DNA from: Rhynchopus euleeides
Taxonomy: Eukaryota; Euglenozoa; Diplonemea; Diplonemida; Diplonemidae
DNA: 64,000 bases
Reading direction: 5' to 3'
Assembly: GCA_963210315.1 (NCBI GenBank)
Contig: OY723307.1
Coordinates: 1,116,001-1,180,000 of the forward strand
Part shown: in pieces, positions 43,330-52,583 of the stretch
Numbering within the stretch: the stretch's first letter is position 1
How the letters are laid out: each line of letters starts with the position of its first letter
Made by a program: the position numbers and the translations under genes
Notes under the pieces: model-generated
What the model saw: the letters and a program-made list of their open reading frames with translations, nothing else
Told to the model about the DNA's origin: nothing
The model's database searches: none

Positions 43330-45377
43330 TTACTCCCAGGGCTGCGGCTGCGCCTTGAGCAGGTCGGGGGACGCGCGGTCCGAGTACTTGTTGAAGTTGG
43401 CCTGCAGGTGTTAGGTGTGTGTGAGGACCATCGAAATCATAATAATATTCCGCCCGGGTGGAAAACAGGCCTTGCGTGAGGTGACCCCACACTGTGGCAG
43501 CACGAGGCACGCATGCATACCTGGAACATCGCCGTCAGGTTGTTCAGCGTCTTCTTGTACTCCGCCTGGTCCGACCACGTCTTCCACGGGGCAAGCAGCT
43601 CCGACGGGACGCCCTCGACGGCCTGTGAGAGGTGTGGTGTGGTGTTTGTCACGCAGGGGTGGAAGGTGCATTAAGACACACACGTCTGCCCGTCATCATA
43701 CCTTCGGGATCTGCAGACCCGTACCGGGCATGGTCTCGAACTCGCCCTTGACGAGGGTGTTGTCGTTGATGGCGTCCACCATCGCGCGGGTGTAGCGCAG
43801 CTTGATGCGCGACCCCGTCCCGTACTTGCCGCTGATCCAGCCGGTGTTGATCAGCCACGCCGTGGCGCCGGTCTGCTTCAGCTTCTCCGCCAGCATCTCC
43901 GCGTACTTGCACGGGTGCCACACGAGGAACGGTCCACCGAAGCACGCAGAGAAGTTGGGCGTCGGCTCCTTCACACCCTCCTCGGTACCCGCCACCTTCG
44001 CCGTGTACCCGCTGATGAACTGGTACATGCACTGCTCGGGGGTGAGCTTGCTGACAGGGGGCAGCACACCGAAGGCGTCGCACGTCAGCAGCACCACGTT
44101 CGCGGGGTGCGGCCCGACGGCGGGGATCTTGGCGTTCGGGATGAACTCCAGAGGGTACGCGCAACGCGTGTTCTCCGTGATGCTCGTGTCGTTGTAGTCG
44201 ATCTGGCGCTTCTCGTTGATGACAACGTTCTCCACGACGGCGCCGAAACGCACAGCGTCGTAGATCTCCGGCTCCTGCTCACGGGTCAGCCCGATGCACT
44301 TCGCGTAGCACCCACCCTCAATGTTGAACACACCGCCGTCGTGCCACACTGTGGAATGGTGGAGTGGAAGACAATGCAGCATATCGGGCGTTTTTAGACA
44401 CACATCAGCCTGAGAACATACCGTGCTCGTCGTCACCGAGCAGCTTACGGTGCGGGTCCGCGGACAGCGTCGTCTTGCCGGTACCCGACAGACCGAAGAA
44501 CAGCGTCGACTTGCCGTCGTCACCCTCGTTGGCGCTGGAGTGCAGGCACAGCATACCACGCTTGGGCATCTGGGTGTGGTGTGTCACGTGTGACATGCAT
44601 TGTGGTGCCAGAACATACCAGGTACATCATCACCGTCAGGATGCCCTTCTTCATCTCACCGGCGTACTGCGTCCCGAGGATCACCATCTCGTGGCGGCCG
44701 AAGTGGAGGGACACTGAGGCAGCAGACGACAGGCCCTTGACGGCACGGTTGGCAGGGAAGCACCCTGCGTTGTACACCGTGAAGTCGGGGGTGCCGAAGT
44801 TCGCCAGCTCCTCCTCCGTCGGGCGGATGAGCATGTTCGTCATGAACAGGGCGTGGTAGGCGCGCGAGCACACAATACGCACCTTCAGGCGGTAGTTGGC
44901 GTCCCACCCGGCAAACGCGTCGACGACGAAGATGCGGGGCGCGACGTTGAGGTAGTCGATGGCGCGCTCACGGTTCAGCATGAACTCGGGCTCTTCCTGG
45001 GGGAAGTTCACGGGGCCCCACCACACGTCATCCTTCGACGTGGGCTCCACCACAACACGCTTGTCCTTCGGGCTGCGCCCCGTCTTGAGGCCGCTGTACG
45101 CCGCCATGGCACCGGTGTCGGTGATGATCGTGCCCTTCTCGTACTTCAGAGCGTACTCGTACAGCTGCGGGGGAGGCGCGTTGTGCACCACCTCCTGGTC
45201 ACTCTCGATGCCCAGGTCGTCCAGGTTGCTGGCCTTGCCACCACCGCTGGGGTAGGCAGTGAACCCAGACGGTGCCGCGAGGTTGGTCGCGGACGCCATC
45301 GTCTCCGCGACAGGCTTCGGGCGCGACGTCTGCTTCTTCGCCTGCACCTCGGGGTGCTCGGGGGCGATGTTCGCCAT
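43330..45377 (-). CDS. PEPCK: ATP-dependent phosphoenolpyruvate carboxykinase, five exons
   Basis: Exons are 45377-44619, 44569-44422, 44348-43702, 43622-43521 and 43401-43330, joined by GTATG...AG introns of 49, 73, 79 and 119 bases, for 575 residues. It converts oxaloacetate plus ATP to phosphoenolpyruvate and CO2 (gluconeogenesis or glycosomal succinate fermentation in euglenozoans). Visible motifs: [28 protein letters not shown], the P-loop [16 protein letters not shown], kinase-2 GDDEH (split by an intron), [21 protein letters not shown] and [16 protein letters not shown]. All match the ATP-using class rather than the GTP-using class. The C-terminus ends ...KAQPQPWE. All joins preserve frame and restore conserved residues across each junction. 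No targeting signal is obvious. CTTTCAG lies 25 bases before the start. Confidence 0.95.
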
Positions 45378-45402
45378 GTTGCCGGACCTTAGTTGATTCC
45401 CG

Positions 45403-45435
45403 CTGAAAGCGACCCTGGTGTGAGGTGAGGTGTGA
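45403..45435 (-). promoter_or_regulatory. candidate splice-leader acceptor for PEPCK
   Basis: On the coding strand CACACCTCACCTCACACCAG is followed by GGTCGCTTTCAG, with the AG 25 bases before the ATG. There is no upstream coding exon, so this is more likely a trans- than a cis-splice site. Confidence 0.45.
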
Positions 45436-45715
45436 GGTGTGGGTGGGATAGGGGGCAAGACACTGGCACAACACACGCAGCTAAAAGGGACGGGCGGAGC
45501 GGGGTTCCTGCACTGTAGGACAGCCCAGGTGTGGCCATCCTTAGGTTGCGGTCAACGCAGACGGGGCTTATGCTATGCTGCCGCCATGCTCTGCCACGCG
45601 GGTCATTACCAGGACCTCTATCCCTAGAGATAGCGCCGCACAACAAATCGCCCACGCAGCCATCCTGTGTGCCATCATCGTGAGGGCAGTGGGCAGCACA
45701 CGAGAACCTTTTGCC

Positions 45716-45765
45716 GCAGTGCAGAACGCACCGAGCGCACCCCCCGTCGTGCAAGTTCTCACTGC
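45716..45765 (+). repeat. stem-loop family, copy 5 (long stem)
   Basis: GCAGTGCAGAAC (45716-45727) pairs with GTTCTCACTGC (45755-45765), leaving one unpaired C. The loop starts GCACCGAGCGCAC. The stem sequence differs from copy 3 at several pairs while pairing is kept. Confidence 0.65.
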
Positions 45766-46576
45766 CCGCACAGGCGACACACAGACGAAACAAATTTTCC
45801 GATTGCGCAGAAAAAAAGCAGGGCTGTTGTGTGTACGGACCAAAATCCGGGCAAACAAAAGCAGCGACCCACAGCCTTGCTGTTGGGCTGCCTTTGTTGT
45901 CCAGAGCGTGCAACCCCAACCTCTTTGGCAAGGGCCCTGTTGTGGCAAAGAAAAGGCAAATGCAGAGTATATACGCGGACAATTTTCGGTGGTTCGATCA
46001 ACTTACGCCATTTTGGCACACGGTAAAACGTTTTCCTGGTTGTGTAGAACGCGACGAGAACACTCGAGGTGCATTCTCCCGACCACCACCAAGGAGGGGG
46101 CATTATATATCGCACGAGAACACAACATGCACATAGACACCCGCATATGGGACAAACGGGCACACTTCGGGAAACGGGGTGTAACGGGAGACGAATGAGA
46201 AACGACGTGGTGATTCCTGGAGGGCCGCACGCTGCAGGGAAGCAAGCCATGAGATAAGGCACGAAACACAGGCGATGTGCCTGTGCGCGAGGGCATTTCC
46301 GTTCCGGGATATTCTTGCTTGCACACACGAGCGAGGCAGTGCTGCGCCACCCCCCTGTGACAGTCCAAACAACCCTGCAACGGTGCACCCCACCCACCCA
46401 CCCCCCCCCCCCCCCACCCCAAACCCACTCCGCGGGACGGACAGCACCGAGTGACCTCTGATGCAACCCTACCCACCCCTCCCCACACAACCCTACACAC
46501 CACGCATGAAGCCAAAATTTACAGCAGTGTAGAAAGGAACCGAACGCCACACCACCCCCCCACCCTCTGCGGATAT

Positions 46577-47620
46577 TCAGAGCTTCGCCGTGGGAGCCAC
46601 CTTGATGACGAGCTTGCCGAAGAGAGCGCCGCGGCGCATCTTGTTGACCGCATCGCCGACACCGGAGAGCGGGTAAACAGAGTCGACAATCGGGACGATG
46701 CGGTGCTCGTTAACAAAGCGGATCATCGCTGCGAACTCGCTGGGGGAGCTCATGGCTGTCCCACAGATCTCGATGTTCGGGAGGAAGATCCCAGGCATAA
46801 CGAAGGGCTGCGGGTTGCCCGCCGTCGCGCCGAACGACACGATCCGCCCGCCGGGGCGCATCATACGGAGGTATTGGTTGAGGGCAGGGCCGCCGGCACC
46901 ATCCACCACAGCGTCGAACCCCCCGAGCTTCTTCACCTTCTTCCGCAGGACGTCGTGCCAGCCCTTCTGCTTGTAGTTCACCCCGCCCACCGCACCCAGC
47001 TTCACGGCGCGCTGGATCTTCTCATCGGATGACGAGGTGACGAACACCTTGCAGCCTGTCGCCACTGCGAACTGCAGGATGAAGAGCGCGACGCCACTCC
47101 CGATCCCAGGGATCAGCACCACAGACCCGGGGGCGGCGTGCCCCTTGGTGAACAGGGCGCGGTAGGCAGTGGCACCGGCAAGGGGGAGGGCAGCGGCCTG
47201 CTCGTCGTTGAGGTGTGCGGGGGCCAGGTGGATGTTCTCTGCAGGGACACGGACAAGCTCCGACAGCGTGCCGTTGTAAGGCATGCCGAGGATGGAGAAG
47301 TCCTTCCCAGGCGCCTTCTCCTCGGGGCCCCACGCGATGGAGGGGTCGACGACAACCCGCCTGCCCAGCCAGCCCTCGTCGCCCTCGTCGCTGACCTGCT
47401 GCACGGTCCCCACACCGTCGCTCCCGATGATCCCACCGAACTGGATCCCGGGGTACATCCCCTTCGTCATCCAGTTGTCCCTGTGGTTCAGTGCCGCGTG
47501 GCTCACGGCGATCAGCGCCTCGCGCGCCCCCTTGGTGAACTTCGGCTCCGCCAGCTGACACTGCTTGAGCTGGTATTTCCCATCAGGAGCCTTCTCCTTC
47601 ACGAGACACACAGCCTGCAT
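46577..47620 (-). CDS. MDR-superfamily NAD(P)H-dependent oxidoreductase (zinc-less ADH/quinone reductase type)
   Basis: The 347-residue uninterrupted frame from ATG 47620 has the MDR architecture. The N-terminal GroES-like domain includes NHRDNWMTKGMYPG, GGIIGSDGVGTV and RVVVDPSIAWG. A Rossmann nucleotide-binding domain follows with IPGIGSGVALFILQFA, VFVTSSSDEKIQRAVKLGA, DAVVDGAGG and GGRIVSFGATAG. The structural-zinc cysteine cluster and most catalytic-zinc ligands of classical alcohol dehydrogenases are absent, placing it with the YogA or quinone-oxidoreductase-like branches. Substrate and cofactor preference are not readable. The start is chosen because it begins the conserved domain (MQAVCLVKE), with a CCTCACCAG acceptor-like site about 30 bases upstream. 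The C-terminus is complete (GKLVIKV). Confidence 0.88.
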   Translation of the reverse strand: MQAVCLVKEKAPDGKYQLKQCQLAEPKFTKGAREALIAVSHAALNHRDNWMTKGMYPGIQFGGIIGSDGVGTVQQVSDEGDEGWLGRRVVVDPSIAWGPEEKAPGKDFSILGMPYNGTLSELVRVPAENIHLAPAHLNDEQAAALPLAGATAYRALFTKGHAAPGSVVLIPGIGSGVALFILQFAVATGCKVFVTSSSDEKIQRAVKLGAVGGVNYKQKGWHDVLRKKVKKLGGFDAVVDGAGGPALNQYLRMMRPGGRIVSFGATAGNPQPFVMPGIFLPNIEICGTAMSSPSEFAAMIRFVNEHRIVPIVDSVYPLSGVGDAVNKMRRGALFGKLVIKVAPTAKL

Positions 47621-48031
47621 TGTGTATACTGTTTTGACTCGCCTCCTGGTGAGGTTCTGTCGGGATGTCGGGGTGTCGGAGTGTCGAGGGGGGGAAGAGG
47701 GGTGCACTACTGATGTGGTTTGCGGGGGTGGGGGGGGGCGGGGGGGGCGGGGCGGAGGGCCTGGGGTAATAACATATCCCCTCTGGTTTGCTCCTTTCAT
47801 CTATCTATAAACTGGCGGGGGATGCGAACGCCGCCACTGTCCTCTCTCCCTCCCCCCATCCCCCCACCCTTCTTGGGGGTTCGTTCCGTTCTCTCTTTCT
47901 CCCCCCCCACTCCCCACCCTGTTCCCCACACCTCGCAGCGTCCGGAATATGTTACCATCCCTCAACAGTTGGGTTAGGCCCGGGAGAGGGGGGAGCAGTG
48001 GAGCCGCCGTTGCAAAACACGATTTTATTAC

Positions 48032-48069
48032 CGGTCCTGAAACCATTATTACCGGTTTCCTGCAGAAAG
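48032..48069 (+). repeat. 38-bp inverted repeat, left arm
   Basis: Begins CGGTCCTGAAACC and ends CCTGCAGAAAG; exact reverse complement of 49479-49516. It contains ATTATTACCGG, a word that recurs at the outer ends. Confidence 0.9.
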
Positions 48070-48383
48070 TCCATAAGCCAAGAGGTAATAATAAACCACT
48101 TTACGAGACTTAAAGGCGATATTATTGACCATTCGGTAATTAAAAAGTTTTTATCAAAACTAGGAAATAAAGCAGTCACAGGAATATAGCCTGGGTTTAG
48201 TGACTTCATCCATTATTTACACTCAGCTTTCTTATTACCGCAATATTGAGGGCAATAATGGAAATCTTTATTTCCTGGAAAAAGCGGCTGGGGGCAGGGG
48301 CGGTGTGGGGGCGAGGTCCTGGCCAGTTTGCTTGATCCACATTGCTCCTACTCGCTACAACACTTCACAGGGGCTAGAGGGCA

Positions 48384-49424
48384 TCACCTCGGCAGGTTGA
48401 CGTTCAGATCCACAGTCACCCTGCTCTGGCTTGGCGCTCCCGTCGTCGTCCCCTGTGCAGGCTGGCTTGACATCATGTGCGCGACGTTCCGCTGGTGTGT
48501 CGTGGATGCATCAAGGTAGAGCTGCGGCGTCGATTCTCCGCGCCAGCCGAAATGCCTGCGGAGATCCATGGTGGACGCGCCGCCATTGGCCGCTGCCAGC
48601 GCGGCGGAGCGTCTCATGCTGTGCCCGGTGTATCCCTCCGGGTCCTTTTCCAGGCACAGCGCAATCTTCCGTGGCAGCCCGTAGAATTGGTTTCGCCCGA
48701 TGGGCGAAGCGAGGAACGCGCTGCCGGCCTTGTTGATGCGTCTTGCGACAGGCCCCGTCACGAGGTCCGACAGAGAGAGGTGGGCCAGATGGGCCTTGAG
48801 GACGTCGTAGAACACAGCTTCTTCGTTCAGCATCTTGGGGACCACAAACGACCGTTCAATCGCGACGCTTCCCTGCTTTGCACCGTAGAACTTCACGCTG
48901 ATCTGCTCATCTTGAACGGTGATGTTTTCGATCGACAGGTTGCGGAGTTCAACGCAGCGCATCCCACCGAAGAAGGCCAGCACCACAAGCGCACGATCCT
49001 GCTTGCTCGCCAGCGACCCGGTGCCCTTGTCCATGTAGTCCTGCAGTTCTTGAAAAGAGAAGGTTTTGGCTTGTTTGGTGGTGTAGCCCTTTGTTTGATT
49101 CTTCACGTACTGGTGGAGGCGTGGCATCTTTGTCTTGATCATGTTCCCGTGGACAATCTTGACCTTGAAGTTGATGATGGAGTAGTAGTTCCAGATTGAC
49201 GATGCGGCAGAACCCCCCTGCAGCTTGGCCTTGAGATAGCCCTTGATGTGCTTCTCGGAGTAGATTGTCTTCATGGAACGAACCCGGGGAGCCTCCTCAG
49301 CGACGTACGCCTCGAAGTCAGTCAGTCGATCGGTGTATGCCTTCCTGCTGCGGACTGGCATGAGGTCACCGTCACTTGATGTGCTGCTGCTGCTGTCGCT
49401 GTCATGATCGGCGGCGCGGGGCAT
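48384..49424 (-). CDS. tyrosine recombinase (integrase) of a Crypton-like element
   Basis: The 346-residue protein has an N-terminal helical core-binding domain (about 30-140; SEKHIKGYLKAKLQGG, TFSFQELQDYM) and a C-terminal catalytic domain with all expected residues: Arg in FFGGMRCVELRN, a Lys on the hairpin (FYGAKQGSVAIERS), H-x-x-R in YTGHSMRRSAALA, H in RRHFGWRGE and the nucleophile Tyr in STPQLYLD. These enzymes cut and rejoin DNA through a 3'-phosphotyrosine. The start (MPRAADHDSDSSSS) follows CCTCCACAG 23 bases upstream on the coding strand. The frame is intact with all catalytic residues, so it may be active. It could equally be a domesticated recombinase. Confidence 0.88.
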   Translation of the reverse strand: MPRAADHDSDSSSSTSSDGDLMPVRSRKAYTDRLTDFEAYVAEEAPRVRSMKTIYSEKHIKGYLKAKLQGGSAASSIWNYYSIINFKVKIVHGNMIKTKMPRLHQYVKNQTKGYTTKQAKTFSFQELQDYMDKGTGSLASKQDRALVVLAFFGGMRCVELRNLSIENITVQDEQISVKFYGAKQGSVAIERSFVVPKMLNEEAVFYDVLKAHLAHLSLSDLVTGPVARRINKAGSAFLASPIGRNQFYGLPRKIALCLEKDPEGYTGHSMRRSAALAAANGGASTMDLRRHFGWRGESTPQLYLDASTTHQRNVAHMMSSQPAQGTTTGAPSQSRVTVDLNVNLPR

Positions 49425-49478
49425 GATGTGTGTGATGTTGCGTGATCTGTGGAGGTTGTGGCTCTGGTACTACGGAGG

Positions 49479-49516
49479 CTTTCTGCAGGAAACCGGTAAT
49501 AATGGTTTCAGGACCG
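49479..49516 (-). repeat. 38-bp inverted repeat, right arm
   Basis: Exact reverse complement of 48032-48069, located 55 bases upstream of the recombinase ATG. The recombinase gene therefore lies wholly between the arms. Confidence 0.9.
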
Positions 49517-49550
49517 TTAACAAACTACCATATAACCGGTCCTAATTGAG

Positions 49551-49716
49551 TACTTTCTGGATTTCGGGAAATTACGTCCCCTCAGCAAGGTACTCGGGTG
49601 TTTTTGTTCCCCTCGGGAAGGCCCTCGGGCTTCGCCCTCGGGCCTTCCCTCGGGGAACAAAACACCCTCGGACCTTGCTTCGGGGACGTAATTACCCTCA
49701 ATCCATAAAGTACTTT
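49551..49716. repeat. 166-bp hairpin with regularly spaced CTCGGG words
   Basis: Arms run from TACTTT...ATTACGTCCCC to GGGGACGTAATTA...AAAGTACTT, centred near 49633. CTCGGG occurs in the same orientation on both arms at 49593, 49612, 49624, 49637 and 49649, with CTCGGA at 49667, giving steps of 19, 12, 13, 12 and 18. Because the word is not inverted between arms, each copy forms an unpaired bulge in the folded hairpin. It sits between the 38-bp repeat and the outer end of the element. Confidence 0.8.
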
Positions 49717-50025
49717 ATTATTACCGGTAATAAATAGCTAGTTCAGAGGGAAACCTTTGTGCGGTGGAGCCCGCTGAAGAACCCTCAGTGTGCCCATTTA
49801 ATTTTTCCAGCTCGGGCAATACTCTAGAATCCCACAGGGGCAGGGGAGGGGGTGGTAAAGTAGTGAAAAGTTAAGGCAGAGAGAGAGGGGGGGGGGGATC
49901 GACCATATGCTGCCCCCCCCGCCCCCCACATGTGTGACTTCGCTCTCTCCAACCCAGAAAACTGAGAAATGGTGGTGGTGGTGGTGGTGGTGGTGGGGGG
50001 GAAACCGACGCAGCTCGCACCACCC

Positions 50026-51564
50026 TCACCCTTGCCCCTTGGCATTGCTGGCGTATATACTCTCGCGGCAGTCGTAGTTGTGGAACGCTTTGTAGTCGAC
50101 AAGAATCGAGAGCACCGTGTCCATCTGACCGCAGTTGCGGATGTCCTCCATGGTGATCTTCTCAGGGTGCTTCGGGTTCACCATGTCGAAGATCTCACGG
50201 GTGATGTCGTCCGGCTCGATAACTGGGAGGCCTGCCTGCTGGAACTTCTGCGACAGCTCCTTTGCGTACAAATCAACGTGGGGCCGCGCCAGCACACCGC
50301 ATTCCCCGATGTCCAAGGCATTCCAGAAATACTGCAGCGACTGGGGCGTCGATGTGTGCTCCGTCGCCAGGACAAAATCGAGATACCGCTTGTAATCAAT
50401 CTCAGATGCATACCCCGACGTGGGGTATTTCTCGAAGATCCTCTGGATAAACAGCGGGGAAAATGAATACGCATTGTACCCCAGCATCTCGTCGAGCGAC
50501 AACATCCCGTTCCCATCCCCCTCCGTGTCCAGCTCGACGTAGTGCTGGTAGACGCGGTACATTATCTGGAAGGTGAACCAGTTTGTCTGCAGATCCTCCG
50601 GTACGTTCATCTCCTCGTCATCCGCATCGTCTTCATCCACCCCAATTTGGAACAGCTTCGCAAGCTCGAAGAGGGTCTCGGAGTTGAGAATCGTCTCGAT
50701 AGAGAGCCTCCCTCTGTGGGAGGGGTCCAGGAAGAAGAAGAACTTCCGTGCGGCGTGGCATTTATAAAACACGGAGTAGTGCCCCTGCATCATCTGCTGG
50801 ACGTGCTTCACGGTGCGCAGGTTGGGCATGATTTTGTTGATGAACAGCTCGAAGTCTGATTCGGTGAGATACCCGTCCCCGCTGGAGTCGCACAGCTCCA
50901 GCATTATCCGCATCTCCTGCAGCACAGTCTTCCGCGTGATGTGAGTGTAGATCGGCACAGTCGGGGTGGCGGACGACGTGTCGCTCGCCCTCGGCGCCAG
51001 GAAGAAGAGGTGGGGGCTCACATAGTCATTCCCGAGGTAGGAGCTCACGGTTGCCTTCCCCTGCCCCTTCCCCCCGACCACCCTGAGGGCGGCTGCCCTG
51101 TAGCTCCCGTATGTCGGGATCTTCGGGTTGTTCGCCTCCTCCGCCTCCAGCTCGGCATCCCCCGACGCCTGCTCCTTCACGGCCTGCAACTTCGTCAGCA
51201 GCTGGAAGGAGGCATCCGTCAGCACCCTCCACAGCATGTCTGTGTCGGGCGTCTCCTGCTTCACCTTGGTGAGCGCCTCTACACGCTCCTCCACAGCGCA
51301 CTGCGAGGCGAGGTCGGAGAAGGCGTGCACTTTAGGGCAGAGCTGTGGGATGGCCGGTGCCTGCAGGGGCATCGCGTCGACCTTGCCGTGTGACGCTGGG
51401 TCAGCGGGGGGTTTCCCCTTCGGCAGGACGGGCCTCTGTGCTCCCCAGTCGTGGTATGGCTCATCGGCCTCATATCGAGTCTCCTCTGCTAACGAACCTG
51501 CATCCTCACTCCTCTTCTGCCGCTCAACAGCATCCTGCAGCTTCGCCACCCACTGCGGTGACAT
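50026..51564 (-). CDS. PP2A regulatory subunit B'' (FASS/TON2, PPP2R3C-like), EF-hand
   Basis: From ATG 51564 the protein has 512 residues. It matches the B'' subunit that targets protein phosphatase 2A, known as FASS/TONNEAU2 in plants and G5PR/PPP2R3C in animals. Landmarks: MRIMLELCDSSGDGYLTESD (EF-hand-like loop), SVFYKCHAARKFFFFLDPSH, a second loop LDTEGDGNGMLSLDEM, IDYKRYLDFVLATE, QYFWNALDIGECGVL and REIFDMVNPKHPEKITMEDI, in the family order. The N-terminal 190 residues are longer than in PPP2R3C and less conserved. In plants and protists this subunit organises microtubules or basal bodies. The start ATG directly follows CTGCCTCAG on the coding strand. Confidence 0.9.
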   Translation of the reverse strand: MSPQWVAKLQDAVERQKRSEDAGSLAEETRYEADEPYHDWGAQRPVLPKGKPPADPASHGKVDAMPLQAPAIPQLCPKVHAFSDLASQCAVEERVEALTKVKQETPDTDMLWRVLTDASFQLLTKLQAVKEQASGDAELEAEEANNPKIPTYGSYRAAALRVVGGKGQGKATVSSYLGNDYVSPHLFFLAPRASDTSSATPTVPIYTHITRKTVLQEMRIMLELCDSSGDGYLTESDFELFINKIMPNLRTVKHVQQMMQGHYSVFYKCHAARKFFFFLDPSHRGRLSIETILNSETLFELAKLFQIGVDEDDADDEEMNVPEDLQTNWFTFQIMYRVYQHYVELDTEGDGNGMLSLDEMLGYNAYSFSPLFIQRIFEKYPTSGYASEIDYKRYLDFVLATEHTSTPQSLQYFWNALDIGECGVLARPHVDLYAKELSQKFQQAGLPVIEPDDITREIFDMVNPKHPEKITMEDIRNCGQMDTVLSILVDYKAFHNYDCRESIYASNAKGQG

Positions 51565-51649
51565 CTGAGGCAGCAAACAGGCAGAGGGGTTGAGATGTGG
51601 GGAGGTGCTGTTTTTGCGCACCAAACGCTTCGCTAACGGAGAGAGGGGG

Positions 51650-52427
51650 TGGGGGATAAAAGCTGCTCTGGGGAGAGGAGAGGAAGGGGGGGGGTTGTGG
51701 AGCTGGGTGGCAATGAGAAAAAAATATCACCTGCCCCACCAGGCCCTGGAGGGGTGGGTTGGGGTTGGGGTTGGGGGGTGGGGGCACAGCCTAATAATAA
51801 GATGCGTGCCCTGTGTAAAGAATACCCCGCCCTGTCCTGTGGGGGGGGGGGTGGGTGTGTCCGATTTCAGCAGGAGATGGGCTGCGATATCTTGGCACAG
51901 TTTGGCACGCGGAGGGCAGTCACAGTCTCGCGTGGGGTGGGGTGGAGTTGAGGGATGCGGATCCAGCCATTGCATGTCGCGAATCGGTTATGCAATTTCT
52001 CAACCCGCTCTCCAGGAGTGCGGTTCTCTGTCGCTGGAACAGCGCACACCGGTTGGCGGTACCACGCCCAACCCCAACCCCACCCCTCCAGGGCATGGGG
52101 CAGGTGGAAAATCACCTGCCCAACAGCCCCTTCGCATTCTTTACCCACAACGTGGGGTGACAGGGTGCGGAGCTGAAGCAGCTCACGCACCCTGCACACA
52201 GGACACACGCATGCACACGTTAAACCGCTTTTGAGTCGTGTCGGGCACATTGAGTCTACTCTGATGCACCACTCCGCTGCACACACACACAAGTCTTTCA
52301 AAGAATATGTTTTGCTGGCAGAGTGCCGGAGAGGCACTGCACCGGGGGTGGGGAGGACACAACGTGGATACACACTGTCACAGGCCATTGCAGCACTGCG
52401 GCGCATGCCACACCACACAATGCAGGT

Positions 52428-52458
<31 letters not shown>

Positions 52459-52580
52459 GCACTCCTCCTGGATGCTGCCTTGTCAAAGGGCACCTCCCAC
52501 CGCCCGCACCGCACGGCAGTGCTGGAGCAAGGCGGGAAGAGTGACACCACCACCCCACACCCCCCCCCCCTCCCTGACCC
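51650..52580. other. intergenic, homopolymer-rich
   Basis: C/T-rich on the coding strand upstream of the PP2A subunit. Poly-G at 52427-52456, interrupted once or more, precedes the stop of the next gene. No gene is seen. Confidence 0.5.
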
Positions 52581-52583
52581 CCG

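Larger units (their letters stand above)
48024..49734. mobile_element. Crypton-like tyrosine-recombinase element with nested inverted repeats
   Basis: The outermost 12-mer TTTATTACCGGT occurs at 48024-48035 and inverted at 49723-49734. Inside lie a 38-bp perfect inverted repeat (48032-48069 and 49479-49516), one tyrosine recombinase gene, AT-rich flanks unlike the surrounding DNA, and a 166-bp hairpin at 49551-49716. Known Cryptons carry a single recombinase and generally lack long terminal inverted repeats, so this is an atypical member or a different recombinase element. Boundaries are inferred from the inverted repeats; I could not see a convincing target duplication. Confidence 0.65.
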
